DNA from: Streptomyces sp. NBC_00510
GTDB taxonomy: Bacteria > Actinomycetota > Actinomycetes > Streptomycetales > Streptomycetaceae
Length of the DNA: 64,000 nt
NCBI GenBank assembly: GCA_036013505.1
Contig: CP107851.1
Span: 3,543,501-3,607,500, forward strand
Direction of reading: 5' to 3'
How positions within the stretch are numbered: the first letter of the stretch is position 1; each line of letters starts with the position of its first letter. The notes under the pieces were generated by a model. That model had not been told where the DNA came from. It saw only the letters and a list, made by a program, of their open reading frames with translations, and did not search any database. This document shows positions 24,699 to 33,448 of the stretch, in pieces. The translations under genes and the position numbers were made by a program.

Positions 24699-26126
24699 AT
24701 GCAGATCGAACAACGCGGAGTGGACACCGTCCCCGATGAGGAACGGACCAGTCGCCCCCGCGACCTGGTCAGCATCCTGCTGGGCTCCAACCTCGCGCTG
24801 GGCGTGATCGTCTTCGGCTGGCTCCCGGTCTCGTTCGGCCTCGGCTGGTGGGCCTCCGTCACGTCCCTGATCCTGGGCACCGTGGTCGGCACGGTGCTGG
24901 TCGCCCCGCTCGCGCTGGTCTCGCTGCGCACCGCCACCAACCTCTCCACGAGCAGCGGCGCCCACTTCGGCGTGCGCGGCCGGCTGCTCGGCTCGGTCAT
25001 CGGCCTGCTCCTGTCGCTCGGCTACACCGCGCTGACCCTGTGGGTCGGCGGTGACGCCGTCGTCGGCTGCCTCGGCCGGCTCGTCGGGCTGCCGGCCGGC
25101 GGCTGGAGCTACGCCGTGGTCTACGCCCTGCTCGCGGCCTGCACCGCCACATCCGCCGTCTTCGGCTACCGGATGCTGCTGCGGCTCAGCCGTGCCCTGT
25201 CCATAGGGCTGACGGTGCTGCTGGTCATCGGGGTCCTCGCGTACGCGGGGGACTTCACGACGGCCGCGCCCGCCGGCACGGAGTACCTGCTCGGCGGCTT
25301 CTGGCCGACCTGGCTGCTCGCCACGGTCTCGGCAGGCCTGAGCGGGCCGATCGCGTTCATCACGCTGCTGGGCGACTACACGCGCTACATATCGCCGCGC
25401 CGCTTCTCCCAGCCGCGGGTCTTCCGGGCCACCTGCGCCGGGCTCGTCGCCGGACTGCTCGTGCCCCAGCTCTTCGGCACCTTCACCGCGCTCGCGGTGG
25501 GGGCCGGCGAGGACTACGCGGGGCCCCTCGTCGCGGCGGCGCCCGCCTGGTACCTGGTGCTGCTGCTGGCCAACGCGTCGGCGGGCTCGGTGGGCAACGC
25601 GGGGCTGATGCTCTACAGCATGGGCCTGGACCTGGACGCGATCCTGCCGCGGGCGACGCGCACGCAGGCGACCTACGTGGTGGCCGCGGTCTCCACCGCA
25701 CTGGTCTACTTCGGGCACTTCGCCTGGGCCGCGCAGGACGCGATGACCTCGTTCGTCCTGCTGCTCACCGCCGTGGGCACCCCGTGGGCGGTCGTCACCC
25801 TCATCGGATTCGCCCGGAGCCGGGGCCGCTACGACGCCGACGCCCTCCAGGTCTACAACCGGCGCAGCCGCGGCGGTCTGTACTGGTACCGCGGCGGCTG
25901 GAACGTGCAGGCCACGCTCGCCTGGGCGGCGGGGTCCGGCATCGGGCTGCTCGCCGTCGACACCCCGGCCTACAGCGGGCCCCTGCTGTCCGTGACCGGC
26001 GGGATCGACCTCAGCTTCCTGATATCGGGTGCCGTCACGGCCGCGGTGTACCTCGTGCTCAACGCGGGCCGCCCGCACCCCGTGCCGCCGGCGCGGACCC
26101 CGGAACGGGTCGCGGTCACCGTGTGA
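24699..26126 (+). CDS. NCS1-type purine/pyrimidine (cytosine-like) permease
   Basis: 475 residues from ATG 24699 with AAGGGA upstream. About 12 hydrophobic helices are visible, with the NCS1 signature near the N-terminus (SNLALGVIVFGWLPVSFGLGWW) and helix 8 region ANASAGSVGNAGLMLYSMGLDLD. The family takes up cytosine, purines, allantoin, hydantoins or thiamine with a cation. It is divergent from the urease-like operon and shares its palindrome-bearing promoter region, so it may import that operon's substrate. Residues YISPRRFSQPR and RSRGRYDADALQVYNRRSRGG are typical cytoplasmic loops. Confidence 0.88.
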   Translation: MQIEQRGVDTVPDEERTSRPRDLVSILLGSNLALGVIVFGWLPVSFGLGWWASVTSLILGTVVGTVLVAPLALVSLRTATNLSTSSGAHFGVRGRLLGSVIGLLLSLGYTALTLWVGGDAVVGCLGRLVGLPAGGWSYAVVYALLAACTATSAVFGYRMLLRLSRALSIGLTVLLVIGVLAYAGDFTTAAPAGTEYLLGGFWPTWLLATVSAGLSGPIAFITLLGDYTRYISPRRFSQPRVFRATCAGLVAGLLVPQLFGTFTALAVGAGEDYAGPLVAAAPAWYLVLLLANASAGSVGNAGLMLYSMGLDLDAILPRATRTQATYVVAAVSTALVYFGHFAWAAQDAMTSFVLLLTAVGTPWAVVTLIGFARSRGRYDADALQVYNRRSRGGLYWYRGGWNVQATLAWAAGSGIGLLAVDTPAYSGPLLSVTGGIDLSFLISGAVTAAVYLVLNAGRPHPVPPARTPERVAVTV

Positions 26127-26158
26127 GGCGGGGCCGCTCCCCCGCCCGGCCCCGCCGT

Positions 26159-26202
26159 CGCGCGGACAGGTGTACGGCGCCGCGCGGACAGGTGTACGGC
26201 GC
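26159..26202. repeat. Exact 22-bp tandem duplication
   Basis: The 22-base unit that begins CGCGCGGACAGG and ends TGTACGGCGC occurs twice back to back (26159-26180 and 26181-26202) after the permease stop codon. Each copy ends with the left arm of the terminator hairpin that follows, so the duplication doubles that arm. Confidence 0.9.
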
Positions 26203-26233
26203 CGCGCGGGTCCTGCCCGGCGCGGCGCCGTAC
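26194..26233. terminator. Hairpin between permease and ilvE
   Basis: Bases 26194-26210 (GTACGGCGCCGCGCGGG) pair with 26216-26233 with one bulged base and a 5-base loop. It lies between two convergent genes and probably serves both. The first copy of the 22-base repeat offers an alternative left arm. Confidence 0.75.
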
Positions 26234-26248
26234 GGGGGCGGCGGGCGG

Positions 26249-27337
26249 TCAGCGGCCCAGAGGGTGCATCCAGCCGTGGGTGTCGGGGGACTGGCCGGTC
26301 TGGATGTCGAGCAGCGCCTTGCGCAGCTTCATGGTCACCTCGCCCGGCTTGCCGTCACCGACGGTCCAGTCCGCGCGGGTGGACTTCACGGAACCGACCG
26401 GCGTGATGACGGCCGCGGTGCCGCAGGCGAAGACCTCGGTCAGCGATCCGTCCGCGTTGCCGTTCTTCCAGTCGTCCACGCAGATGCGGCCCTCGCGGAC
26501 CTCGTAGCCGAGGTCGGCGGCGATGCGCAGCAGCGAGGCGCGGGTGATGCCGGGGAGGAGGGAGCCGGTGAGCTCGGGGGTGACGATCGTGTTCCCGTAC
26601 ACGAAGTACAGGTTCATGCCGCCCATCTCCTCGATCCAGCGGCGCTCGATCGCGTCGAGCCACACGACCTGGTCGCAGCCGTGCTCGATGGCCTGGGCCT
26701 GGGCGACCAGCGACGCGGCGTAGTTGCCGCCGGCCTTCGCGGCGCCGGTGCCGCCGGGCGCGGCACGGACGTACTCCTCGGAGAGCCAGACGGAGACCGG
26801 CTTGACGCCACCGGGGAAGTAGGCCCCGGCCGGGGAGGCGATGACCATGAACAGGTACTCGTTGGCCGGCTTGACGCCGAGGCCGACCTCGGTGGCGAAC
26901 ATGAAGGGACGCAGGTACAGCGACTGCTCGCCCTGGCTGGGCACCCACGCCTCGTCCTGGGTGACGAGCGCGTCGACGGCGGCGAGGAAGGTCTCGACGG
27001 GCAGCTCGGGCATGGCCAGGCGGCGGGCGGAGGCTTGGAAGCGCTCAGCGTTGGCCTCGGGACGGAAGGTGGCGACGGACCCGTCGGGCTGACGGTAGGC
27101 CTTGAGACCCTCGAAGATCGTCTGCGCGTAGTGCAGCGTCATGTTCGCGGGGTCGATGGAGAGCGGCGCGTACGGGACGAGCTCCGCGTCGTGCCAGCCA
27201 CGGCCCTCGGTCCACCGGATCGTCACCATGTGGTCGGTGAAGTGGCGGCCGAAGCCGGGGCTGGCGAGGATCGCCTCGCGCTGCGCGTCGGGCAGCGGGC
27301 GCGAGGAGGGCTTGAGCTCGATCGTGGGCGTCGTCAT
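26249..27337 (-). CDS. ilvE: Branched-chain amino acid aminotransferase
   Basis: 362 residues from ATG 27337 with GAAGGA upstream. PLP-dependent fold-type IV enzyme that makes Leu, Ile and Val from their 2-oxo acids and glutamate. Seen: [56 protein letters not shown], the PLP lysine in [28 protein letters not shown] and [13 protein letters not shown]. It matches the longer eukaryote/actinobacterial class II BCAT rather than E. coli IlvE. It lies downstream of leuB but is separated from it by a hairpin, so it probably has its own promoter. Confidence 0.95.
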   Translation of the reverse strand: MTTPTIELKPSSRPLPDAQREAILASPGFGRHFTDHMVTIRWTEGRGWHDAELVPYAPLSIDPANMTLHYAQTIFEGLKAYRQPDGSVATFRPEANAERFQASARRLAMPELPVETFLAAVDALVTQDEAWVPSQGEQSLYLRPFMFATEVGLGVKPANEYLFMVIASPAGAYFPGGVKPVSVWLSEEYVRAAPGGTGAAKAGGNYAASLVAQAQAIEHGCDQVVWLDAIERRWIEEMGGMNLYFVYGNTIVTPELTGSLLPGITRASLLRIAADLGYEVREGRICVDDWKNGNADGSLTEVFACGTAAVITPVGSVKSTRADWTVGDGKPGEVTMKLRKALLDIQTGQSPDTHGWMHPLGR

Positions 27338-27422
27338 CTGTCGTGTCCTTCGCGTCAGGGTCAGGGCGGACCGCACCCGCCGTCCCGAGGTGCTAGGACG
27401 TCCGAGTTTCCCCTCGCACAGC

Positions 27423-27455
27423 GGCCCCACCGCTGATTATCGCAGCGGCGGGGCC
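27423..27455 (-). terminator. Hairpin after leuB, upstream of ilvE
   Basis: GGCCCCACCGCTG (27423-27435) and CAGCGGCGGGGCC (27443-27455) pair along 13 bases with one mismatch on this strand (a G-T pair in the leftward RNA) around ATTATCG. It follows leuB by about 90 bases and precedes ilvE, and could act as a leuB terminator or as a regulated one. Confidence 0.65.
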
Positions 27456-27545
27456 GGGGACATACATGCGCGGCCCGAGAGGTCAGGGTCAGTCGTGGAG
27501 CGGTCACTGACCGGCCGGGCCGACTGGCGGAGGCTAACCCGGCGG

Positions 27546-28583
27546 TCAGCCGGCTACTCGCGCGGCGAGCGCGTCGCCGATCTCGGAGGTGCTGCGCGTC
27601 CCGGAGCGCTCGGCGAGGTCCGCGGCGACGGCGGCCTCGATCCGCTCGGCCTCGGCGGTGTAACCGAGGTGCCGCAGCAGCATGCCGACCGAGAGCACGG
27701 TGGCGGTCGGGTCGGCCTTGCCCTGGCCGGCGATGTCCGGGGCGGAGCCGTGCACCGGCTCGAACATCGACGGGAACGCGCCGCCCGGGTTGATGTTGCC
27801 GCTGGCGGCGAGGCCGATGCCACCGGTCACGGCGGCGGCCAGGTCGGTGAGGATGTCACCGAAGAGGTTGTCGGTGACGATCACGTCGAAGCGCTCGGGC
27901 TGGGTGACGAAGAAGATCGTCGCCGCGTCCACGTGCAGGTAGTCGGTGGTGACCTCGGGGTACTCCTCGCCGACCTTGTCGAAGATGTTCTTCCACAGGT
28001 GGCCGGCGTGCACGAGGACGTTGTTCTTGTGGACCAGCGTCAGCTTCCTGCGGGGGCGCGCCTGGGCGCGGGCGTAGGCGTCGCGCACCACGCGCTCGAT
28101 GCCGAACGCCGTGTTGAGGCTGACCTCGGTGGCCACCTCCTGCGGCGTACCGGTGCGCAGGGAGCCGCCGTTGCCGACGTACGGGCCCTCGGTGCCCTCG
28201 CGGACGACGACGAAGTCGATGCTCGGCTCGCCGGCCAGCGGACCCTTCACACCCGGGAAGAGCCGGGAGGGCCGCAGGTTGACGTGGTGGTCGAAGGCGA
28301 AGCGGAGCTTCAGCAGCAGCCCGCGCTCCAGGACGCCGGAGGGCACCGACGGGTCGCCGACGGCGCCGAGCAGGATCGCGTCGTGGGCCTTGAGCTGTTC
28401 CAGCTCCGCGTCCGGCAGGGTCTCGCCGGTCTCGTGCCAGCGCTTGGCGCCGAGGCTGTACTCCTTGGTCTCCAGCTTCACGTCCTGCGGAAGCACGGCG
28501 GACAGGACCTTCAGGCCCTCGGCCACCACCTCCTGGCCGATTCCGTCGCCGGGGATCACTGCGAGACTGATGCTGCGAGACAT
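27546..28583 (-). CDS. leuB: 3-isopropylmalate dehydrogenase
   Basis: 345 residues from ATG 28583. Oxidises 3-isopropylmalate to 2-isopropylcaproate-type 2-oxo acid with NAD+ in leucine synthesis. Visible: [73 protein letters not shown], the metal site [20 protein letters not shown] and the NAD loop [22 protein letters not shown]. The length and lack of extra domains fit the actinobacterial type. A 12-codon ORF with an ideal ribosome site ends 10 bases before its start. Confidence 0.95.
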   Translation of the reverse strand: MSRSISLAVIPGDGIGQEVVAEGLKVLSAVLPQDVKLETKEYSLGAKRWHETGETLPDAELEQLKAHDAILLGAVGDPSVPSGVLERGLLLKLRFAFDHHVNLRPSRLFPGVKGPLAGEPSIDFVVVREGTEGPYVGNGGSLRTGTPQEVATEVSLNTAFGIERVVRDAYARAQARPRRKLTLVHKNNVLVHAGHLWKNIFDKVGEEYPEVTTDYLHVDAATIFFVTQPERFDVIVTDNLFGDILTDLAAAVTGGIGLAASGNINPGGAFPSMFEPVHGSAPDIAGQGKADPTATVLSVGMLLRHLGYTAEAERIEAAVAADLAERSGTRSTSEIGDALAARVAG

Positions 28584-28593
28584 GGCGAGAACC

Positions 28594-28632
28594 CTACTCT
28601 GCCGTCCATGGAATGACACATGATGTCCGCAT
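28594..28632 (-). CDS. 12-codon upstream ORF before leuB
   Basis: [12 protein letters not shown] plus TAG, preceded by a perfect AGGAGG (28641-28646) eight bases from its ATG, whereas leuB itself has only a weak site. Its stop lies 10 bases before the leuB start, so termination and reinitiation could couple the two. It contains no Leu codon, so it is not a simple leucine attenuator. Cys, Trp and Pro codons are present. Confidence 0.5.
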   Translation of the reverse strand: MRTSCVIPWTAE

Positions 28633-28713
28633 GGCGGACGCCTCCTGTACGCGCCAGGTGCTGTTCACCCGTATGACCGTGCTGAGTTGGCGGCGGAAGG
28701 GAATTCCCTGTCC

Positions 28714-30282
28714 ATGGACACTCCACGCATGGGCATCGACGAGGACCTCGCCGGCCGTCTGAGCATGGCGGAGCAGCACGCCTGGCTGCGGGAGCGGCAC
28801 TCCCGCAGACGGGTGATCCGGGGCGGTGTCGCGGCCACCGGGATCGTCGCCGGGGCCGGTGTGCTGGGCGCGTCCGCGTACGCCGGGAGGGAGCCGGCCG
28901 CGGTCCACGTGGACGGTGCGCTGGTGGCCCCGTTCGGCCGGCACCTGGCCTTCGGTGCCGATCCAAGGACCCAGATGCGCGTCTCCTGGCAGGTGCCGCT
29001 GCCGGTGCGGGGGCCGTTCGTCCGGGTGGGGTTGCGGCCCTGGGACCTCGGGCAGCGGATCGAGGCCGAGGTGCGCCCGCTGCACACGGCGGCGCTCGGC
29101 AAGGAACTGCCCGCGGTGGAGCAGTACTACCTGCACGCGGCGCTCGACGGGCTGCGCCCCGGCACCACGTACTACTACGGCGTGGGACACCAGGGCTTCG
29201 ACCCCGCGTCGGCGCCCGCCTACGCCACGATCGGCTCCTTCGCCACCGCACCGGACCCCGGGCAGCGCCGGTCGTTCGTGTTCACGGCCTTCGGCGACCA
29301 GGGTGTCGGCTACCACGCCCTGGCCAACGACAGTCTGATCCTGGCTCAGAACCCCGCGTTCCACCTGCACGCGGGCGACATCTGCTACGCCGACGACTCG
29401 GGCCGGGGCAAGGAGGGCGACACCTACGACGCGCGTGTGTGGGACCAGTTCCTCGCCCAGACCGAGAGCGTCGCCTCACGCGTCCCGTGGATGGTCGCGC
29501 TCGGCAACCACGACATGGAGGCCTGGTACTCCCCCAACGGCTACGGCGGCCAGGAGGCCCGCTGGTCGCTGCCGGGCAACGGACCGGACCCGGTGCGGCT
29601 CCCCGGCGTCTACTCCTTCGGCTACGGCAACGTGGCCGTCGTGGCGCTGGACGCCAACGACGTGTCGTACGAGATCCCGGCCAACCACGGGATCAGCGGC
29701 GGCCGGCAGACCGCCTGGCTGGACCGGCGGCTGGGCGAGCTGCGGGCGCGGCGCGGCGTCGACTTCGTCGTCGTCTTCTTCCACCACTGCGCCTACTCGA
29801 CCACCAGCGCGCACGCCTCCGAGGGCGGGGTGCGCGAGGCCTGGGTACCGCTCTTCGAGAAGCACCGGGTCGACCTGGTGGTGAACGGGCACAACCACGT
29901 CTACGAGCGCACCGACGCGGTGCGCCGCGACGCCGTGGGCAAGGACGTCCCCATCGGGGCGACCGCACACCCCGAGCGGGACGGCATCGTCTACGTCACG
30001 GCGGGCGGCGCCGGGAAGAGCCTGTACGCCTTCCCGGTGCCGGACAGCCACGAAGGGCACGTCAAGGACCTGGACGGCGTGGAGACCTACCGCTGGGTGA
30101 AGGGTGCCCACAAGGCCACGGAGACGGTGGAGTGGTCACGCGTCCGCTACACCGGCCACTCGTTCCTGGCCGTGGAGTCGCAGCCCGCGCCGCCCGGTGG
30201 GACGGCGCGGCTGGTCGTCTCGGCGCTCGCCGAGAACGGCAGACGGATCGATCACTTCACCATCGCGCGGACGGCCAGGTAG
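28714..30282 (+). CDS. Tat-exported purple acid phosphatase-like metallophosphoesterase
   Basis: 522 residues from ATG 28714 (TTG 28687 is an alternative). The N-terminus has a twin-arginine signal, RHSRRRVIRGGVAATGIVAGAGVLGA, so it should be exported folded. A fibronectin-like purple acid phosphatase N-domain (TQMRVSWQVP to ATIGSFATAPD) is followed by the dinuclear metal site: FTAFGDQG, HLHAGDICYAD, VALGNHDMEAW, FFHHCAYS and VNGHNHVYERT. Likely function: release of phosphate outside the cell from phosphomonoesters. It is divergent from leuB. Confidence 0.92.
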   Translation: MDTPRMGIDEDLAGRLSMAEQHAWLRERHSRRRVIRGGVAATGIVAGAGVLGASAYAGREPAAVHVDGALVAPFGRHLAFGADPRTQMRVSWQVPLPVRGPFVRVGLRPWDLGQRIEAEVRPLHTAALGKELPAVEQYYLHAALDGLRPGTTYYYGVGHQGFDPASAPAYATIGSFATAPDPGQRRSFVFTAFGDQGVGYHALANDSLILAQNPAFHLHAGDICYADDSGRGKEGDTYDARVWDQFLAQTESVASRVPWMVALGNHDMEAWYSPNGYGGQEARWSLPGNGPDPVRLPGVYSFGYGNVAVVALDANDVSYEIPANHGISGGRQTAWLDRRLGELRARRGVDFVVVFFHHCAYSTTSAHASEGGVREAWVPLFEKHRVDLVVNGHNHVYERTDAVRRDAVGKDVPIGATAHPERDGIVYVTAGGAGKSLYAFPVPDSHEGHVKDLDGVETYRWVKGAHKATETVEWSRVRYTGHSFLAVESQPAPPGGTARLVVSALAENGRRIDHFTIARTAR

Positions 30283-30328
30283 GCCAGGCGTCGCAGACGG
30301 CGGAGGGGATGGGGAACGGAGTGGCCGG

Positions 30329-30424
30329 TCAACGCGGCTCGTGTCCCGTCGATCCGCCGTTGTCACGGCGGTCCAGGGCGCGCTGGAGGGCTTCGGCGGC
30401 GTTCTTGCGGGCGGTCTCGTCCAT
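30329..30424 (-). CDS. Putative 31-aa small protein
   Basis: An ORF of 31 codons from ATG 30424 with GGGAG nine bases upstream. It is Ala/Arg-rich and probably helical (ETARKNAAEALQRALDRR). An in-frame ATG at 30466 would add 14 residues with no ribosome site. It lies alone between the phosphoesterase and pruA, downstream of an AT-rich stretch that looks like a promoter (30540-30615). No family is recognised. Confidence 0.4.
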   Translation of the reverse strand: MDETARKNAAEALQRALDRRDNGGSTGHEPR

Positions 30425-30628
30425 GGTGAACAGCTCCCGGAGAAGAAGAGAGGGTTGTGTCGCCATAGAACGGGGCGGGGAGCGGCGCTGCAGGGGGTGA
30501 CCTGCCACAGGTGCGCGACTGTCCGCCGGTCGCTGGTGGAGCGAGACGTTCGGCTCCTACAAAGCTAGGACAGCTCCGCCGATCTGTCTCCACAATTACT
30601 CGGACTTCCTACTATCTGAGACGGCGAA

Positions 30629-30663
30629 GGCCCGGCACCCCACGGAATCGGGGGTACCGGGCC
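30629..30663 (-). terminator. Terminator hairpin after pruA
   Basis: GGCCCGGCACCCC (30629-30641) and GGGGTACCGGGCC (30651-30663) pair with one mismatch across a 9-base loop, 36 bases beyond the pruA stop codon on the leftward strand. Confidence 0.75.
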
Positions 30664-30698
30664 CTGCCCCTTGCGGGCTCGTCCGGGTGACGCGGAGG

Positions 30699-32339
30699 TC
30701 AGCCCATGTGCGGGTAGCGGTAGTCGGTCGGGGGCACCAGGGCCTCCTTGATCGACCGGGTCGACGTCCAGCGCATGAGGTTCTGCGCCGCACCCGCCTT
30801 GTCGTTGGTGCCGGAGGCGCGGCCGCCACCGAACGGCTGCTGGCCGACCACGGCGCCGGTGGACTTGTCGTTGATGTAGAAGTTGCCCGCGGCGAAGCGC
30901 AGCCGCTCCATGACGTGGGCGACCGCGGCGCGGTCACGGGCGACGACCGAGCCGGTCAGCGCGTACGCGGCGACCGATTCCATCTGGGTCAGCATCGCCT
31001 CGAAGGCGCCCTCGTCGGCGTCGTCGTAGACGTGGACGCCCAGGACCGGGCCGAAGTACTCCTCGCGGAAGATCTCGTTCTCCGGGTCGGAGGAGGCCAG
31101 CACGGTCGGCCGGACGAAGTAGCCGACGCTGTCGTCGTAGGTGCCGCCGGCGACGACCTCGACGGTCGGGTCGGCCTTGGCGCGGTCGATGGCGGCCTTG
31201 TTCTTGGCGAAGGCGCGCTCGTCGATCACGGCGCCGATGAAGTTCGACAGGTCGGTGACGTCACCCATGGTGAGGCCGTCGACCTCGGCCGCGAACTCCT
31301 CCTTGAAGCCGTTCTCCCACAGGGAGCGCGGGATGTAGGCGCGGGAGGTGGCGGAGCACTTCTGGCCCTGGTACTCGAAGGAGCCGCGGGTCAGCGCGGT
31401 CTTCAGCACCGCCGGATCGGCCGAGGGGTGGGCGACGACGAAGTCCTTGCCGCCGGTCTCGCCGACGATCCGCGGGTAGGAGCGGTACTTGTCGATGTTG
31501 TTGCCGACCGTCCGCCACAGGTGCTGGAAGGTCCGGGTGGAACCGGTGAAGTGGATGCCGGCCAGGTCCGGGTGCTCCAGGGCAACCTCGGAGACGGCGA
31601 TGCCGTCGCCGGTGACCAGGTTGATGACGCCCTTGGGCAGCCCGGCCTCCTCCAGCAGCTCCATCAGCAGCACGGCCGCGTGCGTCTGGGTCGGGGAGGG
31701 CTTCCACACCACGACGTTGCCCATGAGGGCCGGGGCGGTCGGCAGGTTGCCGGCGATCGCGGTGAAGTTGAAGGGCGTGATCGCGTAGACGAAGCCCTCG
31801 AGCGGGCGGTGGTCGAGGCGGTTCCACACACCCGGGGAGTTGGCGATCGGCTGCTCGGCCAGGATCTGGCGGGCGAAGTGCACGTTGAAGCGCCAGAAGT
31901 CGACCAGCTCGCAGGGGCTGTCGATCTCGGCCTGCTGGGCGGTCTTGGACTGGCCGAGCATCGTGGAGGCGGCGATCGTCTCGCGCCAGGGGCCGGCCAG
32001 CAGGTCGGCGGCGCGCAGGATGATGGCGGCGCGGTCGTCGAAGGACATGGCGCGCCAGGCCGGGGCGGCGGTCAGCGCGGCGTCGATCGCGTCGCGGGCG
32101 TCGTCCTGCGTGGCGTTGGCGTAGGTGCCGAGGCGGGCGCCGTGGTTGTGCGGCTGCACGACGTCGAAGCGCTCGCCGCCGCCCATCCGCCGCACGCCGC
32201 CGATGGTCATCGGCAGCTCCACCGGGTTCCCGGCCAGCTCCTTCAGCTTCGCCTCCAGCCGGGCCCGCTCCGGGCTCCCCGGGGCGTAGGAGTGCACCGG
32301 CTCGTTCACCGGGGCGGGGACCTGGGTCACAGCGTCCAT
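30699..32339 (-). CDS. pruA: L-glutamate gamma-semialdehyde (1-pyrroline-5-carboxylate) dehydrogenase
   Basis: 546 residues. ATG 32339 is chosen because AAGGAG lies nine bases upstream; ATG 32348 would be too close to it. Aldehyde dehydrogenase fold: ITPFNFTAIAGNLPTAPALMGNVVVWKP with the catalytic Asn, GSTRTFQHLW, the general-base Glu in IVGETGGKD, the nucleophile Cys in RGSFEYQGQKCSATSRAYIP and EIFREEYFGPVL. It oxidises glutamate semialdehyde to glutamate with NAD+, step two of proline breakdown. It follows the proline dehydrogenase gene by 37 bases. Confidence 0.95.
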   Translation of the reverse strand: MDAVTQVPAPVNEPVHSYAPGSPERARLEAKLKELAGNPVELPMTIGGVRRMGGGERFDVVQPHNHGARLGTYANATQDDARDAIDAALTAAPAWRAMSFDDRAAIILRAADLLAGPWRETIAASTMLGQSKTAQQAEIDSPCELVDFWRFNVHFARQILAEQPIANSPGVWNRLDHRPLEGFVYAITPFNFTAIAGNLPTAPALMGNVVVWKPSPTQTHAAVLLMELLEEAGLPKGVINLVTGDGIAVSEVALEHPDLAGIHFTGSTRTFQHLWRTVGNNIDKYRSYPRIVGETGGKDFVVAHPSADPAVLKTALTRGSFEYQGQKCSATSRAYIPRSLWENGFKEEFAAEVDGLTMGDVTDLSNFIGAVIDERAFAKNKAAIDRAKADPTVEVVAGGTYDDSVGYFVRPTVLASSDPENEIFREEYFGPVLGVHVYDDADEGAFEAMLTQMESVAAYALTGSVVARDRAAVAHVMERLRFAAGNFYINDKSTGAVVGQQPFGGGRASGTNDKAGAAQNLMRWTSTRSIKEALVPPTDYRYPHMG

Positions 32340-32376
32340 GGAAGACATCTCCTTGTGTCCTTGTGGGGTCGTGGGC

Positions 32377-33306
32377 TCAGCGGGTGGGGAGGAAGGACCG
32401 CAGGAAGAAGGCCAGGTTCGCCGGCCGCTCCGCGAGACGCCGCATGAAGTACCCGTACCAGTCTGCGCCGTACGGGACGTAGATGCGCATGCGCTCGCCC
32501 TCGTCGGCCAGGCGCCGCTGCTCGGCGGTGCGGATCCCGTACAGCATCTGGAACTCGTACGAGCCCTGCTTGCGGCCGTGCCGGTGGGCGAGCTCCTGGG
32601 CGATGGAGATCAGCCGCGGGTCGTGGGAGCCGATCATCGGGTAGCCCTCGCCCGCCATCAGGATCTTCAGGCAGCGCACGTAGGCGCGGTCGACCTCGGC
32701 CTTGTCCTGGTGGGCGACGGTGGCGGGCTCCTTGTAGGCGCCCTTGACCAGGCGCACGCGGGAGCCGGCGACGGCGAGGTTGCGGGCGTCCTCCTCGGTG
32801 CGGAAGAGGTACGACTGCAGGACGGCGCCGGTGCCGGGGTGGCGCAGGCGCAGGTCGGCGAGGATCGCGAGGGTGGAGTCGACCGTGGTGTGGTCCTCCA
32901 TGTCGAGCGTGACGGTGGTGCCGATCTCGCTCGCCAGGTCGGCGACGGGACGGACGTTCTCCAGCGCGATGTCGTGGCCGCCGGCCGGCAGGGCCTGCCC
33001 GAAGGCCGACAGCTTGACGGAGACCTCGGCGCGGGTGCCCAGGCCCTCGGCCTTCAGGGCCTCCAGCAGCCGCAGGTAGGCGTCGCGGGTCGCGAGCGCG
33101 GTCGCCTTGTCGGTGACGTCCTCACCCAGGTGGTCGAGCGTGACCTCCAGGCCGGAGGCGGTCAGTGACCGCACGGTCTCCATCGCGGGCGCCAGTTCGT
33201 CACCCGCGATGAAGCGGTTCACCACGGGGCGGGTGATCGGCGCGCCCGCGACGACGCGGCGCATACGGTCGCTGCGCGAGGCGGCGAGCAGCACGGGACC
33301 CAGCAC
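32377..33306 (-). CDS. Proline dehydrogenase (monofunctional)
   Basis: 309 residues from GTG 33306 with AGGAGG five bases upstream. FAD-dependent TIM-barrel enzyme that oxidises proline to 1-pyrroline-5-carboxylate and passes electrons to quinones. Seen: RFIAGDELAPAMETVRSL, EVSVKLSAFGQALP, VTLDMEDHTTVDST, QSYLFRTEEDARNL, RLVKGAYKEPATVAHQDK, IGSHDPRLISIAQELA and the substrate-binding YVPYGADWYGYFMRRLAER. It is the first gene of the two-gene proline operon, divergent from a PucR regulator. Confidence 0.95.
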   Translation of the reverse strand: MLGPVLLAASRSDRMRRVVAGAPITRPVVNRFIAGDELAPAMETVRSLTASGLEVTLDHLGEDVTDKATALATRDAYLRLLEALKAEGLGTRAEVSVKLSAFGQALPAGGHDIALENVRPVADLASEIGTTVTLDMEDHTTVDSTLAILADLRLRHPGTGAVLQSYLFRTEEDARNLAVAGSRVRLVKGAYKEPATVAHQDKAEVDRAYVRCLKILMAGEGYPMIGSHDPRLISIAQELAHRHGRKQGSYEFQMLYGIRTAEQRRLADEGERMRIYVPYGADWYGYFMRRLAERPANLAFFLRSFLPTR

Positions 33307-33415
33307 GGTCTCCTCCTGGAGGAAGGGCTGCCCAGGGGGCAGGCAGCGTCGCCGTGAAATCTAGGATCCACCTACCCCGCCCGCCATCGACAGCTGTCAC
33401 GCATCCGATCGGCAT

Positions 33416-33437
33416 CCCTCATACAGATGTATGAGGG
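33416..33437. promoter_or_regulatory. 22-bp perfect palindrome before PucR regulator, candidate operator
   Basis: CCCTCATACA (33416-33425) and TGTATGAGGG (33428-33437) are exact inverted repeats separated by two bases. The site lies 110 bases before the proline dehydrogenase start and runs into the ribosome site of the regulator gene. A second palindrome, GACAGCTGTC, is at 33389-33398. The position suits autoregulation and control of the proline operon. Confidence 0.7.
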
Positions 33438-33448
33438 AGAATGGCGGC

